Notes under the pieces: generated by a model | What the model was told of the DNA's origin: nothing | Databases searched by the model: none | The model's input: only the letters and a program-made list of their open reading frames with translations | Program-made: the position numbers and the translations under genes | Origin: Thermoclostridium stercorarium subsp. stercorarium DSM 8532 | GTDB lineage: Bacteria > Bacillota > Clostridia > DSM-8532 | Direction: 5' to 3' | Length of the DNA stretch: 64,000 nucleotides | NCBI RefSeq assembly: GCF_000331995.1 | Contig: NC_020134.1 | Span: 1,835,465-1,899,464 of the forward strand | Shown here: positions 1 through 8,752 of the stretch, in pieces | Position numbering within the stretch: the first letter of the stretch is position 1 | How the letters are laid out: each line of letters begins with the position of its first letter

Positions 1-670
1 CGTTCTGCACTCCAACTTTAGTATCTTTTCCCATGCCTGAAAGAATTGCCTCAACATCTTCGGCGGTTTTACAGTTATCAAATGTCGTATCATTCTCTTT
101 CACTATAATCTTTTGCGACGCGTTATAATATTTGTCCGAAAAGTTTACATACTCTTTCCGGTCTTCTTTAATCGTGAGCCCTGCCATTGCAATATCGGCC
201 TTTCCCTGCCCTACCGCCAGACAAACGGCATCAAAATCCATATTGCTGATTACAAGCTCTTTTCCGAGACGCTCTGCCAGAAGTCTGGCAATTTCCATAT
301 CGATACCGTAATATTTGTTGCCCTTCATGTATTCAAAGGGCTCAAAGGCTGCATTTGTAGCAACCACAAGCTGATCTTTCGACGGATTCAGCTCTGCCGA
401 TTCCACCGGCTCAGGTTCACCGTCACCGAAATATTTATTTAATATCTCATCAAATGTGCCGTCGGACATTATATCAGCTATAAGCTTGTTTACTTCCTCA
501 AGAAGTTTGGGATCACTTTTATTCACCCCGAATGCATATTCTTCCTGAGTTAACGGAATATCAATAACCTTCACCTTTTGGCTTTTGCTTTCCGAACTAC
601 AGCCCGAAAACACTGCAGCAACCGTCGCCACAATCATTATAACCGTCAAAAGTTTTATAATTTTTTTCAT
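1..670 (-). CDS. Amino-acid-type ABC substrate-binding lipoprotein, C-terminus cut by window edge
   Basis: Translating the minus strand from the ATG at 670 gives about 223 residues with no stop before the edge. The ATG is preceded by a GGGGGAG ribosome site. The N-terminus is a lipoprotein signal ending in a FSGC lipobox. Residues around 90-200 are the first lobe of a periplasmic-binding-protein family 3 domain (LVVATNAAFEPFEY, then GIDMEIARLLAERLG and DIAMAGLTIKEDR). Such proteins bind polar amino acids or similar small solutes outside the membrane and deliver them to an ABC permease. Odd: residues about 35-85 (EYAFGVNKSDP through ILNKYFGDGE) read like the last segment of the same fold, placed before the full domain. 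The transporter partners would lie to the left, outside the window. Confidence 0.85.
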   Translation of the reverse strand, partial: MKKIIKLLTVIMIVATVAAVFSGCSSESKSQKVKVIDIPLTQEEYAFGVNKSDPKLLEEVNKLIADIMSDGTFDEILNKYFGDGEPEPVESAELNPSKDQLVVATNAAFEPFEYMKGNKYYGIDMEIARLLAERLGKELVISNMDFDAVCLAVGQGKADIAMAGLTIKEDRKEYVNFSDKYYNASQKIIVKENDTTFDNCKTAEDVEAILSGMGKDTKVGVQN

Positions 671-733
671 TCATTTACTCCCCCTGTAATTGAATATTTA
701 TGTATAATTATAAATTGTTTTTGTATATTTATA

Positions 734-762
734 AATTTACAGTATAAATATGCATTTGTCAA
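734..762 (-). promoter_or_regulatory. Predicted sigma-A promoter of the binding-protein gene
   Basis: Minus strand TTGACA at 762-757, a 17-base spacer and TAAATT at 739-734, about 65 bases before the start codon. The 671-1028 gap is AT-rich and otherwise holds only this promoter and the opposing one for the two-component operon. Confidence 0.5.
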
Positions 763-901
763 TAGTTTTATAAAAATTTTTCATAAGTTTTGAACTTCTA
801 TTTACCGGTGAAATCCCGGGTTGAAATATTTAATAACGCTTTTGGATTGTAAGCTTATAATTTAATGGTATAAATATACATATGATATAAAAGCAATACA
901 A

Positions 902-931
902 TTGACAAGCCATTATTTTAAATGATATTAT
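902..931 (+). promoter_or_regulatory. Predicted sigma-A promoter of the two-component/sugar transport locus
   Basis: TTGACA at 902-907 and TATTAT at 926-931 with an 18-base spacer, about 100 bases upstream of the response regulator start. Pattern match only. Confidence 0.5.
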
Positions 932-1028
932 TATTATGCCAACAATTGCTCCCCGGAAATGATCATGTCAAAAATATGCCTTGCCGTTTCATATGTGCCG
1001 GCTAATCTTTCGTGCAGGAGGATTAGAA

Positions 1029-1784
1029 ATGATAGGCATGGTAATAGCTGACGACGAACTTATTATAAGACAGGGGCTTACGTCAATTGACTGGAACAGG
1101 TATGGGATTATGGTTCTTGGTACAGCGGAAAACGGCAACGAAGCGCTTTCGATAATAATTTCCAAGCACCCGCAGATTTTAATAACCGATATCCGAATGC
1201 CCGGTATGGACGGTCTGAAGCTAATAGAAGCCGCAAAAGAACAGGTCCCTGAAATTCAGTCAATCCTCCTGACAGGATATGAAGATTTCAACTATGCAAA
1301 AACTGCCATCAGCCTGGGAGCGATAGATTACATCCTCAAACCTTCTGATCCCGATGAAATAATAGAAGCGGTTTTAAAAGCGAAAAGCAAAATCGACGAA
1401 ATCATTCAGCTGCGAAATCTTGGAAACCAGTGTAAACAGCGGAAAATCAACAACAGAATTGTACGGGAAGTACTGGATTATATCGAAAATCATTATTCCG
1501 AAGACATCAGCCTTTTTACCGCAGCCGAACATGTGCATATGAATCACGTCTATTTAAGCCGTCTTTTCAAAAAAGAACTGGGAGAAACATTTCTTGAAAA
1601 CCTTACGAAATACAGATTACAAAAGGCCTGTGAGCTGCTTTCCAATTCTGATTATAAAATTTATGAAATATCGTCCATGGTGGGCATTTTTGATCCGGGT
1701 TATTTCAGCCAGGTTTTTAAAAAATATTACGGACTCACCCCTTCAGAATACAGGGATAAGCTTTCTGCCTCAAAAGGAGTATGA
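1029..1784 (+). CDS. Response regulator, CheY-like receiver plus AraC-type DNA-binding domain (YesN-like)
   Basis: A 251-residue cytoplasmic transcription factor. The start is placed at ATG 1029 because AGGAGG lies at 1016-1022; the longer in-frame start at 981 has no such site. The receiver domain covers residues 1-120, with the acidic pair at 8-9, the phospho-acceptor Asp54 in TDIRMPG, Thr82 and Lys104. Residues about 150-245 form the two helix-turn-helix motifs of an AraC/XylS domain (SLFTAAEHVHMNHVYLSRLF; IYEISSMVGIFDPGYFSQVF). The gene lies 6 bases before the sensor kinase, so they are co-transcribed. Pairs of this kind usually switch on a sugar importer next door, here the genes at 3701-6878. 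It is shorter than many YesN proteins because the linker is brief. Confidence 0.93.
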   Translation: MIGMVIADDELIIRQGLTSIDWNRYGIMVLGTAENGNEALSIIISKHPQILITDIRMPGMDGLKLIEAAKEQVPEIQSILLTGYEDFNYAKTAISLGAIDYILKPSDPDEIIEAVLKAKSKIDEIIQLRNLGNQCKQRKINNRIVREVLDYIENHYSEDISLFTAAEHVHMNHVYLSRLFKKELGETFLENLTKYRLQKACELLSNSDYKIYEISSMVGIFDPGYFSQVFKKYYGLTPSEYRDKLSASKGV

Positions 1785-1790
1785 AACAAA

Positions 1791-3575
1791 TTGACTAAGC
1801 TGTATGCCATCCGCAAACATTTTCGCGATCTTCCGATTTATAAAAAGCTGGTTTTTTCATTCGTCTTCCTTGCAATCTTCCCCGCGCTTTTTATCGGAAT
1901 TCTTTCCTACTGCCGATCCAGTGAACTTATAAAACACAAAACCGAGCAATATACCAATGATATACTGATGGAAATGGGCAATAATATAGAAAACAAACTG
2001 CGTGAAGCCGAACGTGTCACCTTCCAGGTGCTTTCAAATTCAATAATCCAGAACAGTTTAAAAAAAAGCAACAGGGGTTTTGCCAATGAACAGGAAAAAA
2101 TTACTGCCGAGAAAAACATACATTCGCAGCTCAGTGGGCTTATTTCTTCAGTTTCGGATATAGCCGCAATACAGATAATTTCAAATAACGGAACGATATA
2201 TTATGTAAATCCTGCGTCAATCTCCCTAAATGACAACGAAGAGGAAAGGAAAATTGTGGAGAAAGGTTTGGGAAGACCGTACTGGTTTAATACCGATCCA
2301 TCCACACAAACCTTAATGGTGGGAAGGGTTATAAACAGCCTCGACGCTCAGAAGAAAATCGGCTATGTGTTCGTATACCTGCGTGAAAGCAGTATCATAA
2401 ACACATTTAAGGAAACCGAACTTTTCAATAACGGTAAGCTGTATATTATAGACCAACAAGGTTATATTGTTCTGGCAAGGGACAGAAATCTTCTTGGAAA
2501 AAGAAATGAATTCACGTCAAAGGCAATAAACGGTTTTATGGATAATAACACCTTTACAACGGCCAAAATAGCAGGTAAAAATTATTATGTCTCATACAGG
2601 GATATAAAGGGTACGTCATGGAAAATGGTCTGTTTCATACCTTCACTGGAATATGAATGGGAAGTAATATTGCTCAGAAACTGGATATTTTTAACTATTT
2701 TGTTATGTTGCCTTTTGTCATTTGTTCTGTCCGTAGTGATTTCAAAAGACATTTCAAAACCTGTTCAGGATCTTTCAAAGAAAATGCAGGAAGTCGGTAA
2801 GGGAAATTTCAGTGTATATATTGATTATGACGCAAAGGATGAAATTGGCGTATTAAGCAGGCGTTTCAATGAAATGGTAAGCCAGGTGAACCTTCTTATT
2901 AAAAAAGTTTATCAGGAGGAACTGCTTAAGCAGAAAGCCGAACTGAAATCTTTAAGAATGCAGATTAATCCCCATTTCCTCTATAATACACTGGAATCCA
3001 TCAACTGGATGGCAAGAATGCACGGAGTTCCTGAAATCGGCAGAATGGTCAAAGCCCTCGGTGACCTTATGCGTGCGAGCATTAACGGCGAAGACTTCAT
3101 TTCCGTCAGGGAGGAAATCAGAAATATTGAAAACTATCTGACCATTCAGAAATTCAGATACGGCGACAAAATAAGCGCAGAAATGGATATAAATCCCGGG
3201 ATACTGGATGTAAAAATACCAAAGCTGATTCTTCAGCCAATAGTTGAAAATGCAGTAATACATGGAATAGAAAATAAAATCGGCAATGGAAAAATATCAA
3301 TAGAAGGCTTCAGCGAGAACGGGACAGTCATTTTACGGGTGAAAGACGACGGAATAGGAATGGACGAGGAACTGTGCTCAAAAATACTTTCGGAAAACCA
3401 CGACTCCGGCAAAACCGACAGACATACCCATATAGGACTGAAAAACGTGGATAAAAGGATAAAAATGTATTATGGCGAAAAATACGGGATTAAAATTCAA
3501 AGCCGCAAGGGATGCGGCACTTGCGTAAGCATATCCATCCCCTCAAATCATACGGTCAATTCATCGGATTCATAA
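1791..3575 (+). CDS. Two-component sensor histidine kinase, LytS/YesM type
   Basis: A 594-residue membrane kinase. The start is TTG 1791, behind a GGAG about 11 bases upstream. Residues about 18-42 and 290-315 are membrane helices flanking a roughly 245-residue extracellular sensor of the Cache kind. Then come a HAMP segment (KDISKPVQDLSKKMQEVG), the His_kinase domain with His395 in MQINPHFLYNTLESINW, and an HATPase domain with N-box QPIVENAVIHGI and G-box DDGIGMDEE. This protein probably senses an extracellular carbohydrate or binding protein and phosphorylates the regulator encoded just upstream. The family assignment is firm; the ligand is unknown. Confidence 0.93.
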   Translation: MTKLYAIRKHFRDLPIYKKLVFSFVFLAIFPALFIGILSYCRSSELIKHKTEQYTNDILMEMGNNIENKLREAERVTFQVLSNSIIQNSLKKSNRGFANEQEKITAEKNIHSQLSGLISSVSDIAAIQIISNNGTIYYVNPASISLNDNEEERKIVEKGLGRPYWFNTDPSTQTLMVGRVINSLDAQKKIGYVFVYLRESSIINTFKETELFNNGKLYIIDQQGYIVLARDRNLLGKRNEFTSKAINGFMDNNTFTTAKIAGKNYYVSYRDIKGTSWKMVCFIPSLEYEWEVILLRNWIFLTILLCCLLSFVLSVVISKDISKPVQDLSKKMQEVGKGNFSVYIDYDAKDEIGVLSRRFNEMVSQVNLLIKKVYQEELLKQKAELKSLRMQINPHFLYNTLESINWMARMHGVPEIGRMVKALGDLMRASINGEDFISVREEIRNIENYLTIQKFRYGDKISAEMDINPGILDVKIPKLILQPIVENAVIHGIENKIGNGKISIEGFSENGTVILRVKDDGIGMDEELCSKILSENHDSGKTDRHTHIGLKNVDKRIKMYYGEKYGIKIQSRKGCGTCVSISIPSNHTVNSSDS

Positions 3576-3639
3576 CAAAAAGTTTATTTTTTCAAATATT
3601 TAGTTTATTTAATCAAATCTATTAAAACAGGAAAACCTC

Positions 3640-3645
3640 TATAAT
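3640..3645 (+). promoter_or_regulatory. Possible -10 element for the sugar-binding protein gene
   Basis: A perfect TATAAT at 3640-3645 sits 55 bases before the binding-protein start. No good -35 box stands 16-18 bases upstream, which would suit a promoter that needs an activator such as the upstream AraC-type regulator. Confidence 0.35.
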
Positions 3646-3700
3646 AAAAACGTGGCATTTCTGTAAGCCGCAAAAACAAAATAACAGGGGGAAAAACAAA

Positions 3701-4993
3701 ATGAGAAGGATTCCGTCTCTGTTTTTGTGCCTTGTTCTTTTAATTTCTTCTCTGTTAACAGGCTGCAGCACTTCAAATGTCGACACCGGTACAGGCGGAC
3801 AAAAAACCAAACTGAGAATTGAGGCCTGGGGAATAGAAACAGACCCGAATTCAAAAATCATTAAAGAAGCGGTAGATTTATACAACAAAAGAAGTGAAAC
3901 AGCAGAAATAGAAATTGCGTTTACCGAATCGGAACAGTACAAGACAAAAATAGCAACACTGATGGCGGCCAATGAAGCTCCGGATTTGTTTAATACATGG
4001 GCTGCAGGGTTTTTGAAGACTTTTGTCAATTCAGGAAAAGTATACAGTATCAGCGAAGACCTCGAAAATGATCCCGAATGGAAAAACAGTTATGTAAACG
4101 GCATTTTCGATGCACTCACCTTTGACGGCAAAATTTATGCGGCCCCAACCACTCAAACCGTTGTATGCCTGTTCTATAACAAAGAGATTTTCGACAGGCT
4201 GAATCTGAAAGTTCCCGAAACATACTCCGAACTAAAAGAAGTGATCAGGGTGCTCAATGAGAACGGCATTATTCCGTTTGCACTCGGAAACAAAGCCCCC
4301 TGGGTGGGTGCAATGTACAGCGAAATTATCGCCAACCGTATAGGCGGGGGTGAACCGTTTAAGAAAGTATACGAAGGTACCGGGACATGGCTTGATCCGT
4401 CTTTCATCCGTGCAGGCGAAATAATGTATGAGCTGGCGCAGATGAATGCTTTCCCGGAAGGCTTTAATGCACTGGATAACGATCCTGCCCAGGAACTGTT
4501 CAAGGAAGAAAAAGCGGCAATGCTGGTTATGGGCAGCTGGGCAATCCAGCAGCTGACCAATGATGAATCGCCGGTTAAGGATAAAGTTGATGTTGCAAAA
4601 TTCCCCATAATAGAAAACGGTAAAGGAAGCATTAACAGCTGGCTGGGTCAGCCCGACCAGAGTTTTGCCATAAGCGCGAACTGCAAAGACAAAAAAGCCG
4701 CCGTCGAATTCCTGAAGACCATAGCGTCACAGGAAATCCAGGAAAAATTTGCAGAAGCGGGAAACCTTGTAGTGACAAAAATCTCGCTTCCTGCTGAAAA
4801 GGCAAATCCTATTGCAATAAAGGTCACGGAACTTCAGAAGGACATGGAAGAGTTTTTCCTGTTCTATGACGTCGCACTGGGAAATACAATAGGCGATGAA
4901 TATAACAATACAATCCAGGCGATTACCGCAGGAAAAAATCCGGAAGAAGCGTTTCGTGCGTTGCAGGAATTTACCGAACAAAACAGGGAGTAA
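3701..4993 (+). CDS. Extracellular sugar-binding lipoprotein of a CUT1 ABC importer
   Basis: A 430-residue family 1 solute-binding protein. The N-terminal signal ends in the lipobox LTGC, so the protein is lipid-anchored outside the membrane. Typical features include LRIEAWGIETDP near the mature N-terminus, KIATLMAANEAPDLF, a KIYAAPTTQTVVCLFYNKEIF segment, and the late KKAAVEFLKTIASQE. GGGGG precedes the ATG. It captures a mono- or oligosaccharide and passes it to the two permeases encoded downstream. No ATPase gene is in this locus, so a shared MsmK/UgpC-type ATPase elsewhere probably energises it. The substrate cannot be read from sequence; the neighbouring regulator pair suggests induction by it. 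Confidence 0.92.
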   Translation: MRRIPSLFLCLVLLISSLLTGCSTSNVDTGTGGQKTKLRIEAWGIETDPNSKIIKEAVDLYNKRSETAEIEIAFTESEQYKTKIATLMAANEAPDLFNTWAAGFLKTFVNSGKVYSISEDLENDPEWKNSYVNGIFDALTFDGKIYAAPTTQTVVCLFYNKEIFDRLNLKVPETYSELKEVIRVLNENGIIPFALGNKAPWVGAMYSEIIANRIGGGEPFKKVYEGTGTWLDPSFIRAGEIMYELAQMNAFPEGFNALDNDPAQELFKEEKAAMLVMGSWAIQQLTNDESPVKDKVDVAKFPIIENGKGSINSWLGQPDQSFAISANCKDKKAAVEFLKTIASQEIQEKFAEAGNLVVTKISLPAEKANPIAIKVTELQKDMEEFFLFYDVALGNTIGDEYNNTIQAITAGKNPEEAFRALQEFTEQNRE

Positions 4994-5012
4994 ATTCAGT
5001 TAAAAAGAATAC

Positions 5013-5053
5013 CATCCTGTCAGCGGCGGGTATCTCCCGCCGACCTGACAGGA
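5013..5053 (+). promoter_or_regulatory. Strong intercistronic stem-loop after the binding-protein gene
   Basis: ATCCTGTCAG (5013-5022) pairs with 5044-5053 and CGGCGGG (5023-5029) pairs with 5035-5041, around a 5-base loop with a 2-base bulge. No T-run follows. The hairpin therefore more likely protects or partly attenuates the transcript, giving more binding protein than permease, than ends it fully. Confidence 0.7.
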
Positions 5054-5116
5054 TTACAAAAGATATGGAGTCTGTTCATAAAATAATCATATCATACCGG
5101 TCAAGGTGAAATTACA

Positions 5117-6001
5117 ATGGAATTCATGCTGCGAAACAAAAAAACAATTCTTTCTTTTATTCTACCGGCACTGATAATATATACAATAATTGTAATAGTG
5201 CCTATCTTCAGCTCTGTATATTACAGTTTTTTCAGATGGAATATTCTTGACACCATCAAATTTACAGGGATAAACAATTATATCAGTCTTTTTACGAAAG
5301 ATGACGTTTTTGTCATAAGCGCAAAAAACACTTTCCTGCTGATGTTTTGGACAATTGTAATACAAACACCTCTTGCAATTGCCCTTGCCATAGCCATCAG
5401 CGGCAGTATAAAAGGAAAAAGATATTTTAAAACGGTTTACTTTCTTCCAAATATCCTTTCAAGCGTTGCAATAGGCCTGCTGTGGTCATTTATATACAAT
5501 CCCGACTTTGGAATTGTCAACCGTCTCCTTACGTCCGTAGGACTTGAGAATTTAACCCGGTTATGGCTGGCCGACGAAAAAACCGTAATGGGTTCGGTTG
5601 TGGTAGTTGTATGCTGGCAGTTTGTGGGATATCACATGATTATTTATCTTGCAGCGATAGAAAACATTCCTTCGGAATTAAAAGAGGCTGCACTCATTGA
5701 CGGCGTAAATCAGGGTAAAATGATCCGATACATTACTCTGCCCCTGATAAAACCCATAATAAGAATTGATACGATTTTAATGGCTACAGGCTCGCTGCGG
5801 TTTTTTGATCTTATCTATGTTATGACCTACGGAGGCCCAAACCATGCCAGCGAAGTGATAGCCTCGTACATGTACTATAAGGCTTTCAGAACTTATCAGT
5901 ACGGATACGGCAGCGCAATTTCGGTGGTTTTGCTGCTGCTCTGCCTTATTGTCACCGTTATCCTGAAAAAAATGTTCAGCTCTGAAGAAATACAATATTA
6001 G
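5117..6001 (+). CDS. CUT1 sugar ABC transporter permease, MalF/UgpA-like
   Basis: A 294-residue inner-membrane protein with six predicted helices; the first starts at residue 12. The cytoplasmic EAA loop reads KEAALIDGVNQGKMIRYITL, the contact site for the ATPase. AAGGTG precedes the ATG. It forms the translocation pore together with the permease encoded 28 bases downstream, receiving sugar from the lipoprotein at 3701-4993. Family membership is clear; the transported sugar is not known. Confidence 0.93.
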   Translation: MEFMLRNKKTILSFILPALIIYTIIVIVPIFSSVYYSFFRWNILDTIKFTGINNYISLFTKDDVFVISAKNTFLLMFWTIVIQTPLAIALAIAISGSIKGKRYFKTVYFLPNILSSVAIGLLWSFIYNPDFGIVNRLLTSVGLENLTRLWLADEKTVMGSVVVVVCWQFVGYHMIIYLAAIENIPSELKEAALIDGVNQGKMIRYITLPLIKPIIRIDTILMATGSLRFFDLIYVMTYGGPNHASEVIASYMYYKAFRTYQYGYGSAISVVLLLLCLIVTVILKKMFSSEEIQY

Positions 6002-6029
6002 CAGTCAGTTACAGGGAGTGCGAAATTAA

Positions 6030-6878
6030 ATGATGGTTATTGCACGAAAACGTAAAAAAATAAAATTAGGAACTGTTATATTATACACAGTACTCATTGT
6101 TTCTTCCATAACATGCCTTTACCCTTTGATTTGGCTGATTCTTAATTCCTTCAAAACCAATTCGCAGCTTTTTAACGATCCATGGGGAATCACCTTTTCA
6201 CCTGTGTTTGGGAATTATATCACCGCATGGACTTCAGGCAAAATAGGCACCAGCTTTCTTAACTCCGTGTTTGTGTCAGCAAGTTCGATGCTAATTACAA
6301 TAATCATCGCGAGTATGGCTGCTTTTGCAATAACCCGCCTGAAATGGAAGCTGTCGGGTGCGGTTCTGGATTTCTTCCTCCTGGGGGTAATGATACCAAT
6401 TCATTCCACATTGATACCCCTTTTTCTGATGTTTAACAAAATAAAACTGACAAACAACTATCTTTCCCTCATCCTTCCCTATGTGGCTTTTGCCCTTCCG
6501 ACCTCCATTTTCATACTTACAGGTTTCATGAGCACTATCCCGAGGGAAGTGGAAGAGGCCTTTATAATCGACGGCGGCAGCATGGCCGGGGTATTTTGGA
6601 AAATCATTTTTCCGCTGTCCAAATCACCTATTGCCACAATATCCATTTTCAATTTCGTATCCATGTGGAATGAACTTATGTTCGCATTAATATTCATGTC
6701 CGATCAGAATAAAATGACCCTTCCGGTATGCCTGACCCGTTTCAAGGGGCAGTATTCCACCAACTGGACGGTGCAACTGGCTGCAGTGGTTATTATGGTA
6801 ATTCCAAGCATTGCAGTGTATCTTCTTCTGAGCGACAGGATTATTGAAAGCATGACAGTGGGAGCGGTAAAAGGATAA
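6030..6878 (+). CDS. CUT1 sugar ABC transporter permease, MalG/AraQ-like
   Basis: A 282-residue membrane protein, second half of the heterodimeric pore. It opens with a basic segment and a membrane helix (ILYTVLIVSSITCLYPLIWL), contains the NSF element typical of the MalG side, and has the EAA loop EEAFIIDGGSMAGVFWKIIF near residue 180. AGGGAG lies ahead of ATG 6030. It is the last gene of the uptake operon; its stop codon lies inside the stem of the terminator that follows. Confidence 0.93.
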   Translation: MMVIARKRKKIKLGTVILYTVLIVSSITCLYPLIWLILNSFKTNSQLFNDPWGITFSPVFGNYITAWTSGKIGTSFLNSVFVSASSMLITIIIASMAAFAITRLKWKLSGAVLDFFLLGVMIPIHSTLIPLFLMFNKIKLTNNYLSLILPYVAFALPTSIFILTGFMSTIPREVEEAFIIDGGSMAGVFWKIIFPLSKSPIATISIFNFVSMWNELMFALIFMSDQNKMTLPVCLTRFKGQYSTNWTVQLAAVVIMVIPSIAVYLLLSDRIIESMTVGAVKG

Positions 6879-6907
6879 TTTTCCAAAGCCTTTTACCGCT
6901 TTTGTTT
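6865..6907 (+). terminator. Rho-independent terminator of the sugar transport operon
   Basis: GCGGTAAAAGG (6865-6875) pairs perfectly with 6890-6900, followed by TTTGTTT. The left arm overlaps the last codons of the second permease, and the tail reaches the stop codon of the convergent ABC exporter gene. Confidence 0.85.
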
Positions 6908-8639
6908 ATATCTGCATTTCCTTATACAGTGACGCGTAGACCCCGCCTTTATTAATAAGCTCATCATGGGTTCCCTCTTCTTCAATACCATTGGATGTCA
7001 GAACCACAATTCTGTCGGCATTTTTTACGGTGGAAAGGCGGTGAGCTATTATCAGCGTGGTCCTTCCCTTTGCAAGTACATCCAGCGCCTGCTGAACCAG
7101 TCTCTCGCTTTCATTGTCCAGCGCGGAAGTCGCTTCATCAAGTATCAGGATGGGGGGATTTTTCAGAAAAGCCCTTGCTATTGATATTCTCTGTTTCTGA
7201 CCTCCCGACAGTTTTACTCCTCTTTCACCTACAAACGTGTCATACCCGTTTTCCAGTTCCATTATAAAATCATGGGCGTTGGCAAGCTTTGCGGCCTGTA
7301 TTACTTCCTCATCGGTCGCATCAGGTTTTCCGTATAAAATGTTCTCCTTTACCGTTCCTGAAAACAGGTATACATCCTGCTGGACCATTCCTATATTTCT
7401 GCGTAGTGATTCCAAGGTAACCTTCCGTATATCCTTTCCGTCAATGGTTATTGAGCCTTCATCGACCTCATAGAACCTGGGTATCAGATTGCAGAAGGTG
7501 GTTTTTCCGCTCCCCGACGGGCCCACCAGCGCAACTGTTTTTCCTTTCGGTATTGTCAGATTAATGTTTTTTAAAACTTCCTTCTTGCCGTTATAACTGA
7601 AAGACACGTTATTAAACCTTATTTCCCCCTCCACATTGGTCAGCTCTTCGGCATCTTCGCTATCCTCTATTTCTGGTTTTGTATTCAGAATTTCAAGGAA
7701 CCGCTCAAATCCTGCCATTCCCTTCTGATACTGCTCTGTAAAATTCACCAGCTTGTCAATGGGATTTAAAAATACGTTTATAAAAAGAATATACGCTACA
7801 AGCTCGGACGAAGATATACTGCCGTGGCTCAGGAATATGCCTCCAATCACCAGTACCGTCAGGTACAGCACACCCTGAAGAAACTGGTTACCCGAAAAGA
7901 ATTTCCCCATTATTGTATAATTGGACTCTTTTGAGTTCAGAAACTCATGATTGCTCCTGTCAAACTTCTGCTGCTCAATTTTTTCATTGGAAAAAGACTT
8001 AACTACTCTTATTCCCTCCAGCGTATCCTGCGTCTGGGCGTTTACCAATGCTATTTTTCTGCGGTTGTCGGCAAATACGGCCCTCATTTTAAGGTTGTAA
8101 TTGGCTGTGAATACAATTATGAATGAAATAAGCAACAAAAGGATGATCGTCAATTTAACATTCATTGTAAGCATAATAACCACAGCCCCGGCAATCTTTA
8201 TTACTGAAATGAACAGATCCTCAGGGCCATGGTGCGCAAGCTCCGAAATGTCAAAAAGATCGTTTGTCATGCGGGACATCAGTGTTCCGGTATTTGCATT
8301 GTCATAAAAGGAAAAGGAAAGTTTCTGCAGATGGCTGAACAGATCCCTGCGCATATCCGCTTCCATGCGTGCCCCCATTATATGTCCCTGCGCGGTTATA
8401 TAGCGCTGGCAGAAATACCTGATAATATAAAGCGCCAAAAGCCCCAAACCCGCAAGAAGTATGATTTTAATCATATCAGGCGGGCGCTTGCCGTATACTT
8501 CATCCAGCAGATACTGAACAAGCTTCGGGAAAAAAAGATCAATGGCTGAAAGTACCAAGGCACAAAACATGTCCATAAAAAACATACCCTTGTAAGGGCG
8601 ATAATAAGCTATAAAATTTTTAATTTTTTCCATCCGCAT
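6906..8639 (-). CDS. ABC exporter half-transporter, fused membrane and ATPase domains (MsbA/BmrA type)
   Basis: A 577-residue protein. Residues about 15-300 carry six membrane helices (exporter transmembrane domain type 1) and 335-577 the ATPase: Walker A GPSGSGKTTFC, Q-loop VQQDVYLFSG, signature LSGGQKQRISIARA, Walker B ILILDEATSALD and the H-loop histidine in IIAHRLST. All catalytic residues are present, so a homodimer is likely, unlike the paired exporter at 58322-61799. Substrates of such pumps are lipids, peptides or drugs and cannot be predicted here. It is a single gene, convergent with the sugar operon and separated from the next gene by 113 bases. Confidence 0.92.
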   Translation of the reverse strand: MRMEKIKNFIAYYRPYKGMFFMDMFCALVLSAIDLFFPKLVQYLLDEVYGKRPPDMIKIILLAGLGLLALYIIRYFCQRYITAQGHIMGARMEADMRRDLFSHLQKLSFSFYDNANTGTLMSRMTNDLFDISELAHHGPEDLFISVIKIAGAVVIMLTMNVKLTIILLLLISFIIVFTANYNLKMRAVFADNRRKIALVNAQTQDTLEGIRVVKSFSNEKIEQQKFDRSNHEFLNSKESNYTIMGKFFSGNQFLQGVLYLTVLVIGGIFLSHGSISSSELVAYILFINVFLNPIDKLVNFTEQYQKGMAGFERFLEILNTKPEIEDSEDAEELTNVEGEIRFNNVSFSYNGKKEVLKNINLTIPKGKTVALVGPSGSGKTTFCNLIPRFYEVDEGSITIDGKDIRKVTLESLRRNIGMVQQDVYLFSGTVKENILYGKPDATDEEVIQAAKLANAHDFIMELENGYDTFVGERGVKLSGGQKQRISIARAFLKNPPILILDEATSALDNESERLVQQALDVLAKGRTTLIIAHRLSTVKNADRIVVLTSNGIEEEGTHDELINKGGVYASLYKEMQI

Positions 8640-8752
8640 CTACCCTGTTCTCTCAATGATTTTTTAAAAGAATTTGTCGAATTGCATTATTCATTATAAA
8701 AGAATTGAACAAAATTACAAGCAGGAATTTGCAATATGAAATGTTTTGGGTA

